46,184 nt of DNA from Longimicrobium sp. (GTDB lineage: Bacteria > Gemmatimonadota > Gemmatimonadetes > Longimicrobiales > Longimicrobiaceae), in assembly GCA_036387335.1 (NCBI GenBank), contig DASVTZ010000191.1, forward strand, positions 1-46,184, written 5' to 3'. The translations under genes were made by a program, and so were the position numbers. How positions within the stretch are numbered: position 1 is the stretch's first letter; every line of letters begins with the position of its first letter. Shown here piece after piece: positions 21,657-30,296 of this stretch. The notes under the pieces are model-generated. The model had not been told where the DNA came from. It was given only the letters and a program-made list of their open reading frames with translations, and ran no database searches.

Positions 21657-23345
21657 ATGTCATCGTCCCGAGCGAGAGTACACCGGGTGAGAAGCCAAAC
21701 CGTGCACCGTGCGCTGGCCGCCGCGCTGGCCTGCCTCCTCCTCGCCGCGCCGCCCGCGAGCGCGCAGGTGAGGATCAACTACCAGGACGCGGAGCTGACG
21801 ACGGTTATCAGCGCGCTCGCCGAGATGGCGGGGCTCAACGTCGTCTTCGTGGGCGTCGATCCCGCCACGCGCGTCACCATCAAGATGGGCCGCCCCATCG
21901 CGCCGGACGAGATCCCGGGGCTGATCCGCACCATCCTGGAGAGCGCGGGGTTCGCCACGGTGGACCGGGGCGGCATCCTGCAGGTGGTGCCCGCCGGGCA
22001 GGCGCCCACGCTGGGGGAGACGCAGGTCTTCGTGCACCCGCTGCGCCACGCATCCGCCACCGAGCTGGCGCTGACGCTGGCCGCCATCTACGGAAGCACC
22101 GACGCCGCCAACGCCGCCGCCGGCGACACGCGCGGGCGGCGGTCGCTGAGCGAACAGCTTCGCAGCGAGCGCAACGGCAGCGCCATCGCCACCTTCCCCG
22201 GCAGCACCAACACGGTGACGGGCTCCCCGCTCGGCGGCGCGGGACGGGACCGGCCCACGCTGTCGAACCCCAACGCGGGCCAGGCGCCGGTGGTGGGTGG
22301 GCTGATGGTGGGCGAGGCGGCCGTGGTCCCCTACACCGCCACCAACTCGCTCATCATCCGCACCACGCCGCGCAACTACGAGCTGCTGCGGCAGACCATC
22401 GACCGGCTGGACACGCGCCCGCTGCAGGTGGTGATCGAGGTCTTCGTGGCCGAGGTGACGCTGGACAAGGAGACGCAGTTCGGGGTGGACTGGGTGGCGC
22501 GGCTCGGAAACAGCGCGGGCGGGCAGGCGGTGCGCTCGGTGGAGCGCTTCCGCACCCTTGCGGACACGACCCCGGGTGGCGCGGTGGTCACGCTGGGCTT
22601 CACCGAGGGCGACTTCGACGTGCGCGCCACGCTGCGCGCCATCGCCGCGGACGCGCGCGTGAACGTGCTGGCCACGCCCAGCGTCCTCGCGCGCAACAAC
22701 GAGGAAGCGCGCATCCTGGTGGGCAGCCAGGTCCCCTTCACCCAGATCGCGCGCTCGGGGCTCTCGGGTGAGGTGCTCGACCGCGTCGTCCAGTTCCGCG
22801 ACGTGGGGACGGAGCTCGCCATCGTCCCAACCATCAACCAGGACGGCTACGTCACGCTCAGCGTGCTGCAGCAAGTCTCCACCCTCACCAATCAGACGCT
22901 CTTCGGCGCGCCCATCATCACCGTGCGCGAGGCGCAGACCTCGGCCGTGGTGCGCGACCGGCAGACGGTGGTCATCGGCGGGCTGATCGGCTCGGAGGAG
23001 TCGCGGTTCCGGCGCGGCATCCCGATCCTCAAGGACATCCCGCTCCTCGGCTACCTCTTCCGCGACACGGAGACGCGCGGCAGGAAAACGGAGCTGGTCA
23101 TCTTCCTCACGCCCTACCTGGTAGAGTCGGACGCGGACCTGGAGCGGCTGCGCGAGCGCTCCATCGAGCGCACCAACAGCCGCCAGCAGATCCGCAGGGA
23201 GCTGGACCGCAACCGGCTGGACAGCGTTCGCGTGGTGCCGTCCGCGCCCGTGCCCGTTCCGCCCGCGCCGCAGGGGACGCCGCCCGCCGCGCCCGTGCCG
23301 CCGGTGACGCCGCAGGCGCAGCCCGCGCGCACCCCGCAGCCCTGA
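21657..23345 (+). CDS. gspD: Type II secretion outer-membrane secretin GspD
   Basis: The protein has 562 residues, shorter than typical GspD (about 650). A signal peptide (VHRALAAALACLLLAAPPASA) is followed by an N0 domain (VRINYQDAELTTVISALAEM, LIRTILESAGFATV), one N1-like domain (TQVFVHPLRHASATELALTL) and an N-domain after a glycine/serine-rich insert (YTATNSLIIRTTPRNYELLRQ, IDRLDTRPLQVVIEVFVAEV). The secretin core reads VNVLATPSVLARNNEEARIL, VGSQVPF, QTVVIGGLIG, GIPILKDIPLLGYLFR and KTELVIFLTPYLV. At least one N repeat is missing, explaining the length. The C-terminus is a proline-rich tail of about 35 residues where pilotin-binding S domains usually lie. It forms the outer-membrane exit channel. 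Confidence 0.93.
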   Translation: MSSSRARVHRVRSQTVHRALAAALACLLLAAPPASAQVRINYQDAELTTVISALAEMAGLNVVFVGVDPATRVTIKMGRPIAPDEIPGLIRTILESAGFATVDRGGILQVVPAGQAPTLGETQVFVHPLRHASATELALTLAAIYGSTDAANAAAGDTRGRRSLSEQLRSERNGSAIATFPGSTNTVTGSPLGGAGRDRPTLSNPNAGQAPVVGGLMVGEAAVVPYTATNSLIIRTTPRNYELLRQTIDRLDTRPLQVVIEVFVAEVTLDKETQFGVDWVARLGNSAGGQAVRSVERFRTLADTTPGGAVVTLGFTEGDFDVRATLRAIAADARVNVLATPSVLARNNEEARILVGSQVPFTQIARSGLSGEVLDRVVQFRDVGTELAIVPTINQDGYVTLSVLQQVSTLTNQTLFGAPIITVREAQTSAVVRDRQTVVIGGLIGSEESRFRRGIPILKDIPLLGYLFRDTETRGRKTELVIFLTPYLVESDADLERLRERSIERTNSRQQIRRELDRNRLDSVRVVPSAPVPVPPAPQGTPPAAPVPPVTPQAQPARTPQP

Positions 23346-23352
23346 GGAGCGC

Positions 23353-24843
<1,491 letters not shown>

Positions 24844-24857
24844 CAAGAACTGCATGC

Positions 24858-24931
24858 CTCACGCGAAGACGCAAAGCCGCAAAGAAAGCACTTCCCTGTC
24901 TTTCCTTTGCGTCTTCGCGTCTTTGCGTGAG
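24858..24931. repeat. Intergenic palindrome between gspE and gspF
   Basis: The left arm begins CTCACGCGAAGACGCAAAG and the right arm ends CTTTGCGTGAG (arms about 27 bp, a few mismatches, T-rich loop). GC is lower than in the flanking genes. The layout is the same as at 18971-19044, but with different wording: GCGAAGACGCAAAG in place of ACAGAGACACAGAG. Confidence 0.7.
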
Positions 24932-24955
24932 ATTGCTGTTTGGGATGCCCGCGCC

Positions 24956-26152
24956 ATGACGGCATTCCGCTACCGGGCCGCGACGCCGGAAGGGAAGATC
25001 GTGGAGGGCGTGCTCCAGGCGCCCTCGCGAGACGGTGTGCTGGCCGACCTGCGCGCGCGGGCGCTCTTCCCCGTGGCCGTGGAGGAGGCGGGCGACGCGG
25101 AGGTATCGGGCGGGCGAGCGGGGCGCGCCGGGGCATCGCTGCGGCTGCAGCTCACCCGCTCGCTCTCCACGCTGCTGGAGTCGGGCTTCCCCGTGGACCG
25201 CGCCCTCTCCGTCGCCGCGGACCTGACGGACGACGCGATGCTGCGCGGCGTGGTGCAGGCGGTGCGGCAGGACGTTCGCGCCGGGCGGCCGCTCTCGGAT
25301 GCCTTCGGGGCGCACCCGCGCATCTTCCCGCCCGTATACGTCGCCATGGTCGCGGCCGGCGAGGCGGGCGGGACGCTGGGGCCCACCTTTGGCCGCCTCG
25401 CCACGCTCCAGGAAGAGGAAGCCGAGCTCCGCTCCAGCCTCGTCTCCGCCCTGCTCTACCCGGCGCTGATGATGTTCGCGGGTGGGATGGCGGTTACGCT
25501 CCTGGTCTTCGTCGTCCTGCCGCGGTTCGCGGGCGTGCTCCAGGACGCGGGCGCGAAGCTCCCCTTCACCACCCGCGTCCTCCTGGCGACGACCACAGCC
25601 GCGAGCCGCTGGGGATGGCTGGTCGCGCTGGTGGTGGCCGCGGGCGTCTGGGCGTTCGCGTATGCCATCCGCACCCCCGCCGGCCGAGCGAAGTGGGACG
25701 CGCTCCTCCTGCGCATCCCCGGCGTCGGCGACCTGATCCGCCGCGTCGCCACGGCGCGCATCGCCCGCATCCTGGGCATGCTCCTGCAGAACGGCGTCCC
25801 CCTCGTCAACTCGCTGGAGATCGCGCGCGGGACCGCGGGAAACGTCGTCCTCGCCCGCGGCCTGGGCGATGCCGTGCGCGCCGTCCGCGAGGGGAAGACG
25901 CTCGCCGCATCCGCCGGACCCGTGCTCCCCAAGCTGGCGCGCCAGATGATGTCCGTGGGCGAGGAGACCGGCACGCTCCCCGAGATGCTTCTGCGCGTCG
26001 CCACCGTGTACGACCGCCAGGTGCGCGACACCCTCAAGCGCGCCATCACCCTCGTGGAGCCCACGCTGATCCTGCTGTTCGGCGCCATCGTCGGCTTCAT
26101 CGCGCTGGGCATGCTCCAGGCGATCTACAGCATCAACGCGGGCGCGCTCTGA
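24956..26152 (+). CDS. gspF: Type II secretion inner-membrane platform protein GspF
   Basis: The protein has 398 residues. The ATG 24956 gives MTAFRYRAATPEGKIVEGVL, the normal GspF N-terminus; the longer frame upstream is translated palindrome. Two T2SSF domains are visible: LTRSLSTLLESGFPVDRAL, VYVAMVAAGEAGGTLGPTF, then RIARILGMLLQNGVPLVNSLE and MMSVGEETGTLPEML. Three membrane helices are visible (ALLYPALMMFAGGMAVTLLV, WGWLVALVVAAGVWAFAYAI, LILLFGAIVGFIALGMLQAI). No good Shine-Dalgarno lies before this start, possibly because the palindrome now occupies the junction with gspE. Its stop overlaps the gspH start (TGATG). Confidence 0.92.
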   Translation: MTAFRYRAATPEGKIVEGVLQAPSRDGVLADLRARALFPVAVEEAGDAEVSGGRAGRAGASLRLQLTRSLSTLLESGFPVDRALSVAADLTDDAMLRGVVQAVRQDVRAGRPLSDAFGAHPRIFPPVYVAMVAAGEAGGTLGPTFGRLATLQEEEAELRSSLVSALLYPALMMFAGGMAVTLLVFVVLPRFAGVLQDAGAKLPFTTRVLLATTTAASRWGWLVALVVAAGVWAFAYAIRTPAGRAKWDALLLRIPGVGDLIRRVATARIARILGMLLQNGVPLVNSLEIARGTAGNVVLARGLGDAVRAVREGKTLAASAGPVLPKLARQMMSVGEETGTLPEMLLRVATVYDRQVRDTLKRAITLVEPTLILLFGAIVGFIALGMLQAIYSINAGAL

Positions 26153-26754
26153 TGCGGCGCCGCGACGGCTTCACCCTGATCGAGCTGATCGTGGTGATCG
26201 CGATCATGGGGATCATGCTCTCCGTCTCCGTCGCCGCGCTCGGCCGCACCTTCGGCACCGAGACGACCCCCGCGGGCATCGTGGGCGAGCTCGCATCCGA
26301 AGCCCGCCTCCAGGCCGCGCGCCGCGAGGAGCCCATCCGCGCCACCCTCCTCTCCGACGGCAGCTACCGCCTCGCCTCCGCCCGCACCGACTCCGTCATC
26401 GGCGAGGGGAAGCTGGCCATCCAGGGCGTGCAGCCCAGCCCCTGGTCCGCCACCTTCTTCCCCCTCGGCACCTCCACCCGCTCCGACCTCCGCATCCGCC
26501 TTGACGACAGCTGGCACACCGTCCGCCTCGACCCGGTCACTGGCAGCGTGCAGACCGTGGAGCAGGCACGTACGACACGCTTGATAACAGGTCGGGAAGC
26601 AACAGAGGCACAGAGAAGATCATCTCTCTGTGCCTCTACTTCGTCATCACTCGCGAACGCGCCTGCGTTGCTCCTAAACAGGTTTGCGCCCTATGGCACG
26701 TCTATACGAGCAGGTTATCCACCACAATCTCCAGCGTTTCCTTCTCCAGGATGA
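26152..26754 (+). CDS. gspH: Type II secretion minor pseudopilin GspH with repeat-derived C-terminal tail
   Basis: The protein has 200 residues. The prepilin signal is Gly6 then FTLIELIVVIAIMGIMLSVSVAAL with mature Glu5. The body (IVGELASEARLQAARREEPIRA, DGSYRL, WSATFFPLGTSTRSDLRI, WHTVRLDPVTGSVQTVEQ) is a normal GspH and by itself ends at about residue 140. The last 55-60 residues are read through a palindrome (26604-26637) and unrelated DNA, and overlap the opposite gene by 53 bases. They look like the result of a repeat insertion that removed the original stop. Whether the tail is tolerated is unknown. It is the last gene of the T2SS run; no prepilin peptidase gspO is in the window. Confidence 0.85.
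   Translation: MRRRDGFTLIELIVVIAIMGIMLSVSVAALGRTFGTETTPAGIVGELASEARLQAARREEPIRATLLSDGSYRLASARTDSVIGEGKLAIQGVQPSPWSATFFPLGTSTRSDLRIRLDDSWHTVRLDPVTGSVQTVEQARTTRLITGREATEAQRRSSLCASTSSSLANAPALLLNRFAPYGTSIRAGYPPQSPAFPSPG
26604..26637. repeat. Short perfect palindrome within the gspH reading frame
   Basis: Perfect 12-bp arms (AGAGGCACAGAG and its complement). The core is the same as the palindrome at 6482. It marks the left edge of the lower-GC islet. Confidence 0.6.
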
Positions 26755-27172
26755 GCGTGAGCGTGCGTCCACTGACCTGAACTCCCCGTGCGATGGGGGT
26801 AGTATCGAGCACTGGAACGACATAGTACTTCCCGATCTGCACGATGATGAGCCGGTGCGGAAATAGACCGACCGGTAACCGTGCCTCGACGGCGGCTGCC
26901 ACGGCGGAACAGGTGGCCGCATCAGACACGGGGCTGATCGGTGCCCCGGGATCTACTTTGACTAGCCCATGCGCGCTTCTGAACTCGACACTTTCTTCGT
27001 CGGTCCCCACGAAGTCGGGTGCAAGATCTTCGACCCATCCAGCCGCTTCCGCAGAGTCGGAGCACGCAGTTGTACGCTCTGCGGACTGTGCGCCGGACAT
27101 AGGCGCGAGCGTCAAGGAGATTCCGATCAGGAACACGACGGCCGCGCCTAATGACTGGTGCCGGTAACGCAT
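26702..27172 (-). CDS. Small secreted protein of unknown function, partner of the JAMM-like lipoprotein
   Basis: The protein has 156 residues from ATG 27172, with GGAG seven bases upstream. A signal peptide (RYRHQSLGAAVVFLIGISLT, then LAPMSGAQSA) precedes a mature domain with two cysteines (TTACSDSAEAAGWV and DAATCSAVAAAV) that could form one disulfide, and a beta-rich C-terminal half (LIIVQIGKYYVVPVLDT, GRTLTLILEKETLEIVVDNLL). I do not recognise the family. The start lies inside the last 25 bases of the upstream lipoprotein gene, so the two are translationally linked. The small partner may bind or regulate the lipoprotein (inference). GC content is lower than in the chromosome around it. Confidence 0.6.
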   Translation of the reverse strand: MRYRHQSLGAAVVFLIGISLTLAPMSGAQSAERTTACSDSAEAAGWVEDLAPDFVGTDEESVEFRSAHGLVKVDPGAPISPVSDAATCSAVAAAVEARLPVGLFPHRLIIVQIGKYYVVPVLDTTPIARGVQVSGRTLTLILEKETLEIVVDNLLV

Positions 27173-28905
27173 CGGTTTGCTCCGCTGTTTAGATGAAGGG
27201 TGGTTTTCACCGGCGTACCGCCGCTTGGACTTTTCCGTTCCCATCGGTGAATGTGCCGCGGGTCAACTACGTACCCTGGGTAATCCTTGCTACCATCCTT
27301 CCACGGCCCAAGGTCCAAAGAACTCGGGCCATCTTGATATGCAACGTTCGGAAACGAACTTGCGGGAAACTGGGTGCATGTACCAGGATTGGCAACCTGC
27401 CCGTTGTATGCGGTCGGATGTGAGTGCACGCGAGCCAAAATCTGATACGCGTTGTTTTTATAATGTACGTCCTCGTCTTGATAGTACGCGAGCTGGCATC
27501 CGTCCGGAGCACCAGCCGTGCTCGGAAAATATTCGACCTTTCCATCCTTCTCGGCGATAAGCCCACCATGCTCATACCGCGTACTAAGTGGCCCATCAAA
27601 GTTCGTCTGCTTTGCGAGATCCAGCAGAATCTGTTGCACCCCAGGTCGTTGCAAGGTCGGATCACCAGGAGGTTCCTTGAAGAAATCACAGACATTCAAA
27701 CGCGTGCTCGCCGACAGATCCACCCCAGCGACTTTGCCCCTCACCGTAACGCTACCGCCCTGAAGTGGCTGAAAGCTCCAGCTCTTTACATCGCCTGCCT
27801 GACTCGCTGCGGCGCCCGAATCTCCCGCGAAGCTGAAGCTCTCGACTACGAAGGTAGCGCTGCTCGGCTGCGCGGCGGCGGTGCAGGTCGTCGTGATTCC
27901 ACGAGGAAGGCGGGACGGCACGCAGGACAATGTCAGGCTGGGAGGCGTGACTTTCACCACCTGGCTCAGCGCGTCGACCACGTTATTGTCCATGATCCCT
28001 CGCGCGCGCATCCGACCGCTCTTGGTCACGCTCATCGTGCACGTGGTTTTCCCTTCGCATTCGGACAGAGCGGACCAGTTCGGGGACGTCACGGAAGTGG
28101 ACAGGAGCGCACGGGGAGCGCGTGACGCGGAAGCGGTTCCCGTGGGGAGGGTGTCTCCTTCGACGAAGACCCAGCGAAGACCGCTGAGTGCGCCGGGACC
28201 TGTGGCGGTGAAATTCACCCGAGTCGCGGGATCTACCTGCTCCTGGTCGGCGCGAACGCTGAGCGGGTTGAACTCCTCCACAATTACGGTTTGTCCACCC
28301 GAGAGGAGGTAGTGCCCTGCCCGATCCGGATCGTGGGTGCAGGCGTAGCAGTCCCCCAGATCGTACAAGCCTGAACGGCCCACGAGCACTGGGGTGCCGG
28401 CGCTGACCCACATCACGTCCTCTGCGGTCGCTCCGTCACCAGATTGGGGAGTCCACATGTAATACGCGTTGTGCATCGCCACCTGCACCTGCAAACCGGC
28501 CTGAACTCCCAGCGGACCCACGGAGGCACCGTCGTACGGAGGCGGACACTCCGATGGGGGTCCCGGATTGCAGAACTTCCGTACCCACTCCGGATCGGCC
28601 TTCACCTCCACCGTGCCCGCCACCCGGATCCGAATCCACATGTCTCGGGGTATCACGATGCCGGTGGGATTCAGATGCACGACACCGAACTCGTATTTCG
28701 TACTCGACGGGACCGGAATCGTATGGCTCGCGCTGAACGAAGGTGCCGTTACAGCGGCAGGTGTTCCCTCGGGCCGCATCCCTCCAGCCGGAGAGGTGGG
28801 CTGATCGGCGCAGGCCACGGCGAACGGAACCAGGGCGGTCCCTGCAAACCGAGCGAGAAGCGCCGTTAGTCTCGGCACCAGTGATAACGGCGGGAATCGA
28901 GTCAT
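27148..28905 (-). CDS. Large lipoprotein with C-terminal JAMM-like (HSHP) putative metalloprotease domain
   Basis: The protein has 585 residues. A signal with lipobox (TALVPFAVAC, Cys32) is followed by about 200 residues of unassigned beta-rich sequence with a possible disulfide (KFCNPGPPSEC). Two or three Ig-like domains come next (FNPLSVRADQEQVDPATRV, VVKVTPPSLTLSCVPSRLP, SWSFQPLQGGSVTVRGKVAG). The C-terminal domain of about 160 residues reads YEHGGLIAEKDGKVEYF, then ILARVHSHP (His494, His496) and GPSSLDLG (Ser528/529, Asp531). That order, Glu...HxHP...SxxD, is the JAMM/MPN zinc-peptidase ligand set, though the gap between HSHP and SSLD is about 30 residues where JAMM has seven, so it is divergent and DUF4329-like. 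Base composition around 27420-27540 drops to roughly 45% GC, suggesting recent acquisition next to the tRNA genes. Confidence 0.7.
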   Translation of the reverse strand: MTRFPPLSLVPRLTALLARFAGTALVPFAVACADQPTSPAGGMRPEGTPAAVTAPSFSASHTIPVPSSTKYEFGVVHLNPTGIVIPRDMWIRIRVAGTVEVKADPEWVRKFCNPGPPSECPPPYDGASVGPLGVQAGLQVQVAMHNAYYMWTPQSGDGATAEDVMWVSAGTPVLVGRSGLYDLGDCYACTHDPDRAGHYLLSGGQTVIVEEFNPLSVRADQEQVDPATRVNFTATGPGALSGLRWVFVEGDTLPTGTASASRAPRALLSTSVTSPNWSALSECEGKTTCTMSVTKSGRMRARGIMDNNVVDALSQVVKVTPPSLTLSCVPSRLPRGITTTCTAAAQPSSATFVVESFSFAGDSGAAASQAGDVKSWSFQPLQGGSVTVRGKVAGVDLSASTRLNVCDFFKEPPGDPTLQRPGVQQILLDLAKQTNFDGPLSTRYEHGGLIAEKDGKVEYFPSTAGAPDGCQLAYYQDEDVHYKNNAYQILARVHSHPTAYNGQVANPGTCTQFPASSFPNVAYQDGPSSLDLGPWKDGSKDYPGYVVDPRHIHRWERKSPSGGTPVKTTLHLNSGANRCVTGTSH

Positions 28906-29152
28906 CCGTAGCGGATGTGATTAGTAGTACGGGAAAGCAGCCGAGAACCAGCCCGTACCTGGATTGGCAGATCGCTGGCAAAGCACGGCGGCACCACTTC
29001 TGACGTTTTGCGGCCGCATCCGGTTCTGTCAAATCTAGATGTTCTACGCCGTTCGCGCGACTGTTGCAAGAGGTACGTCGCCGAGAAGATGGTGGCGGGG
29101 CGAACGTTTCGTTACCAGTACCGTTACCATGAGGCTCTCAAGGCGGCAGCCA
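28906..29152. other. Intergenic, lower-GC right end of the islet; no gene seen
   Basis: No convincing reading frame. A 13-bp word CGGTTCTGTCAAA at 29021-29033 recurs at 30027-30039 within the tRNA cluster. GTTACCAGTACCGTTACCAT at about 29110 contains a GTTACC repeat. A frame covering 28436-29032 on the minus strand is a shadow of the lipoprotein gene. Confidence 0.4.
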
Positions 29153-29153
29153 A

Positions 29154-29190
29154 ACAAAAGAAGCCCCGCGGCAAAGTGCCGTGGGGCTTC
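29154..29190 (-). terminator. Intrinsic terminator of the tRNA/rnpB cluster
   Basis: A 13-bp stem, GAAGCCCCACGGC / GCCGCGGGGCTTC on the minus strand with one wobble, loop ACTTT, followed by TTTTGTTTGG. It lies 13 bases after tRNA-Arg(CCG). Confidence 0.8.
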
Positions 29191-29202
29191 GTGTTGGTGC
29201 AG

Positions 29203-29276
29203 TGCGCTCGACAGGATTCGAACCTGTGGCCTTCGCCTCCGGAGGGCGACGCTCTATCCAGCTGAGCTACGAGCGC
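29203..29276 (-). tRNA. tRNA-Arg(CCG)
   Basis: 74-nt cloverleaf. Acceptor GCGCTCG/CGAGCGC with discriminator A, D arm GCTC..GAGC, anticodon stem TCGCC/GGCGA with loop CTCCGGA (anticodon CCG, codon CGG), T arm ACAGG-TTCGAAT-CCTGT. CCA is not encoded. Confidence 0.95.
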
Positions 29277-29284
29277 AGATGTTC

Positions 29285-29663
29285 AGGGAGGCGAATAAGC
29301 CGAGTTCTGTCCCCGGCGAGCCGGGGGAGGACCATTTCTCTGGGACCGGCGTTGCCGCCGGCCTCGTGCAGCCTACCCGTGACTGTGAAGAACCGGGGTC
29401 CTTCGCGGGACGGGCCGCCCCTCGTCACTGCTTGGCCTTGCTCCGGGTGGGGCTTGCCGTGCCACGGCTGTCGCCAGCCGCGCGGTGCGCTCTTACCGTC
29501 ACCGTTTCACCCTTGCCTGTGCTGCCCCGAAGGGAGCCATCGGCGGTTTGCTTTCTGTTGCGCTTTCCGTCGCCTCGCAACGCCCGGACGTTATCCGGCA
29601 CCCTGCCCTGCGGAGCTCGGACTTTCCTCGACGCCGAAGCGCCGCGGTCCTCACTCGCCTCCC
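29285..29663 (-). ncRNA. rnpB: RNase P RNA (class A)
   Basis: About 379 nt. The 5' GGGAGGCGA pairs with the 3' CGCCTCCC to form P1. Conserved core blocks are all present on the minus strand: GAGGAAAGTCCGAGCTCC, GGGTGAAACGGTGACGGTAA, AGAGCGCACCG and ACAGAACTCGGCTTA. With protein RnpA it trims tRNA 5' leaders. It sits between tRNA-Leu(AAG), 19 bases upstream, and tRNA-Arg(CCG), 8 bases downstream, on the same strand and before a common terminator. It is therefore probably co-transcribed with its own substrates and cut out by them. Confidence 0.95.
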
Positions 29664-29682
29664 AGATCCGAATTGTCAAAGA

Positions 29683-29766
29683 TGCCCAGGAGAGGACTCG
29701 AACCTCCACGCCGGTTAAGGCACCAGATCCTTAGTCTGGCCTGTCTACCAATTTCAGCACCTGGGC
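29683..29766 (-). tRNA. tRNA-Leu with AAG anticodon
   Basis: 84-nt class II tRNA. Acceptor GCCCAGG/CCTGGGC with discriminator A, D loop AAATTGGTAGA, anticodon stem CCAGA/TCTGG with loop CTAAGGA (anticodon AAG), long variable arm GCCTTAACCGGC, T arm GGAGG-TTCGAGT-CCTCT. In bacteria the CUU/CUC box is normally read by GAG. A34 would need deamination to inosine to read both codons. Confidence 0.92.
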
Positions 29767-29798
29767 ACAAACAACAGCCGGTACCAGGCTTCGGACAG

Positions 29799-29882
29799 TG
29801 CTCTCGAGAGGACTCGAACCTCCACGGGCTTACGCCCACTAGATCCTGAATCTAGCGCGTCTACCAATTCCGCCACAAGAGC
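29799..29882 (-). tRNA. tRNA-Leu(CAG)
   Basis: 84-nt class II tRNA. Acceptor GCTCTTG/CGAGAGC, discriminator A, anticodon stem CTAGA/TCTAG with loop TTCAGGA (anticodon CAG, codon CUG), variable arm GGGCGTAAGCCC, T arm GGAGG-TTCGAGT-CCTCT. Confidence 0.95.
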
Positions 29883-29943
29883 GAGAATGTCCGTAGCTGG
29901 TACCGACTGGCCGGAGGCGCGGGGGTTAGCCACGCCGCCGAAG

Positions 29944-30017
<74 letters not shown>

Positions 30018-30036
30018 ATATACCGACGGTTCTGTC

Positions 30037-30057
30037 AAAAAAACACGCTTGCGCGTG
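30037..30057 (-). terminator. Hairpin with T-run after tRNA-Lys
   Basis: On the minus strand CACGC-GCAA-GCGTG is followed by seven T. It lies directly after tRNA-Lys, so at least part of the transcripts should stop here. The stem is short, so read-through to the next tRNAs is possible. Confidence 0.55.
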
Positions 30058-30060
30058 AAG

Positions 30061-30133
<73 letters not shown>

Positions 30134-30153
30134 GTTGCCACTGGAAGCCTTTC

Positions 30154-30182
30154 AAGCTAGGCATTCCGACCGAGATTGTCAA
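30154..30182 (-). promoter_or_regulatory. Promoter of the tRNA/rnpB cluster
   Basis: On the minus strand a perfect TTGACA (30182-30177) and TAGCTT (30159-30154) are separated by 17 bases. The start point would be about 13 bases before tRNA-Lys. A second TTGACA lies further up at about 30233. Confidence 0.6.
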
Positions 30183-30296
30183 CCCGCCGCCGGGCCGAAC
30201 CTCAAAGCTACGGCCGTTGCGGGCCACGAATATGTCAACCCGCCCGATCTCCGTCAACCCCTCCCGCCCACGCCGCGGGAGGGGCCGCCGAACGCC

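Noticed and set aside
24854-24955. Upstream start for gspF
   Set aside because: Those codons translate the palindromic repeat; the normal GspF N-terminus begins at 24956.
28436-29032. Separate minus-strand gene upstream of the JAMM-like lipoprotein
   Set aside because: Most of it is the lipoprotein gene in another frame and the remainder has no start signals or domain features.
29008-29265. Small plus-strand gene of 85 codons
   Set aside because: It runs through the terminator hairpin and the tRNA-Arg gene on the opposite strand.
29425-29718. Reading frames across the RNase P RNA region
   Set aside because: The DNA is rnpB, with all conserved blocks on the minus strand; overlapping frames are chance.
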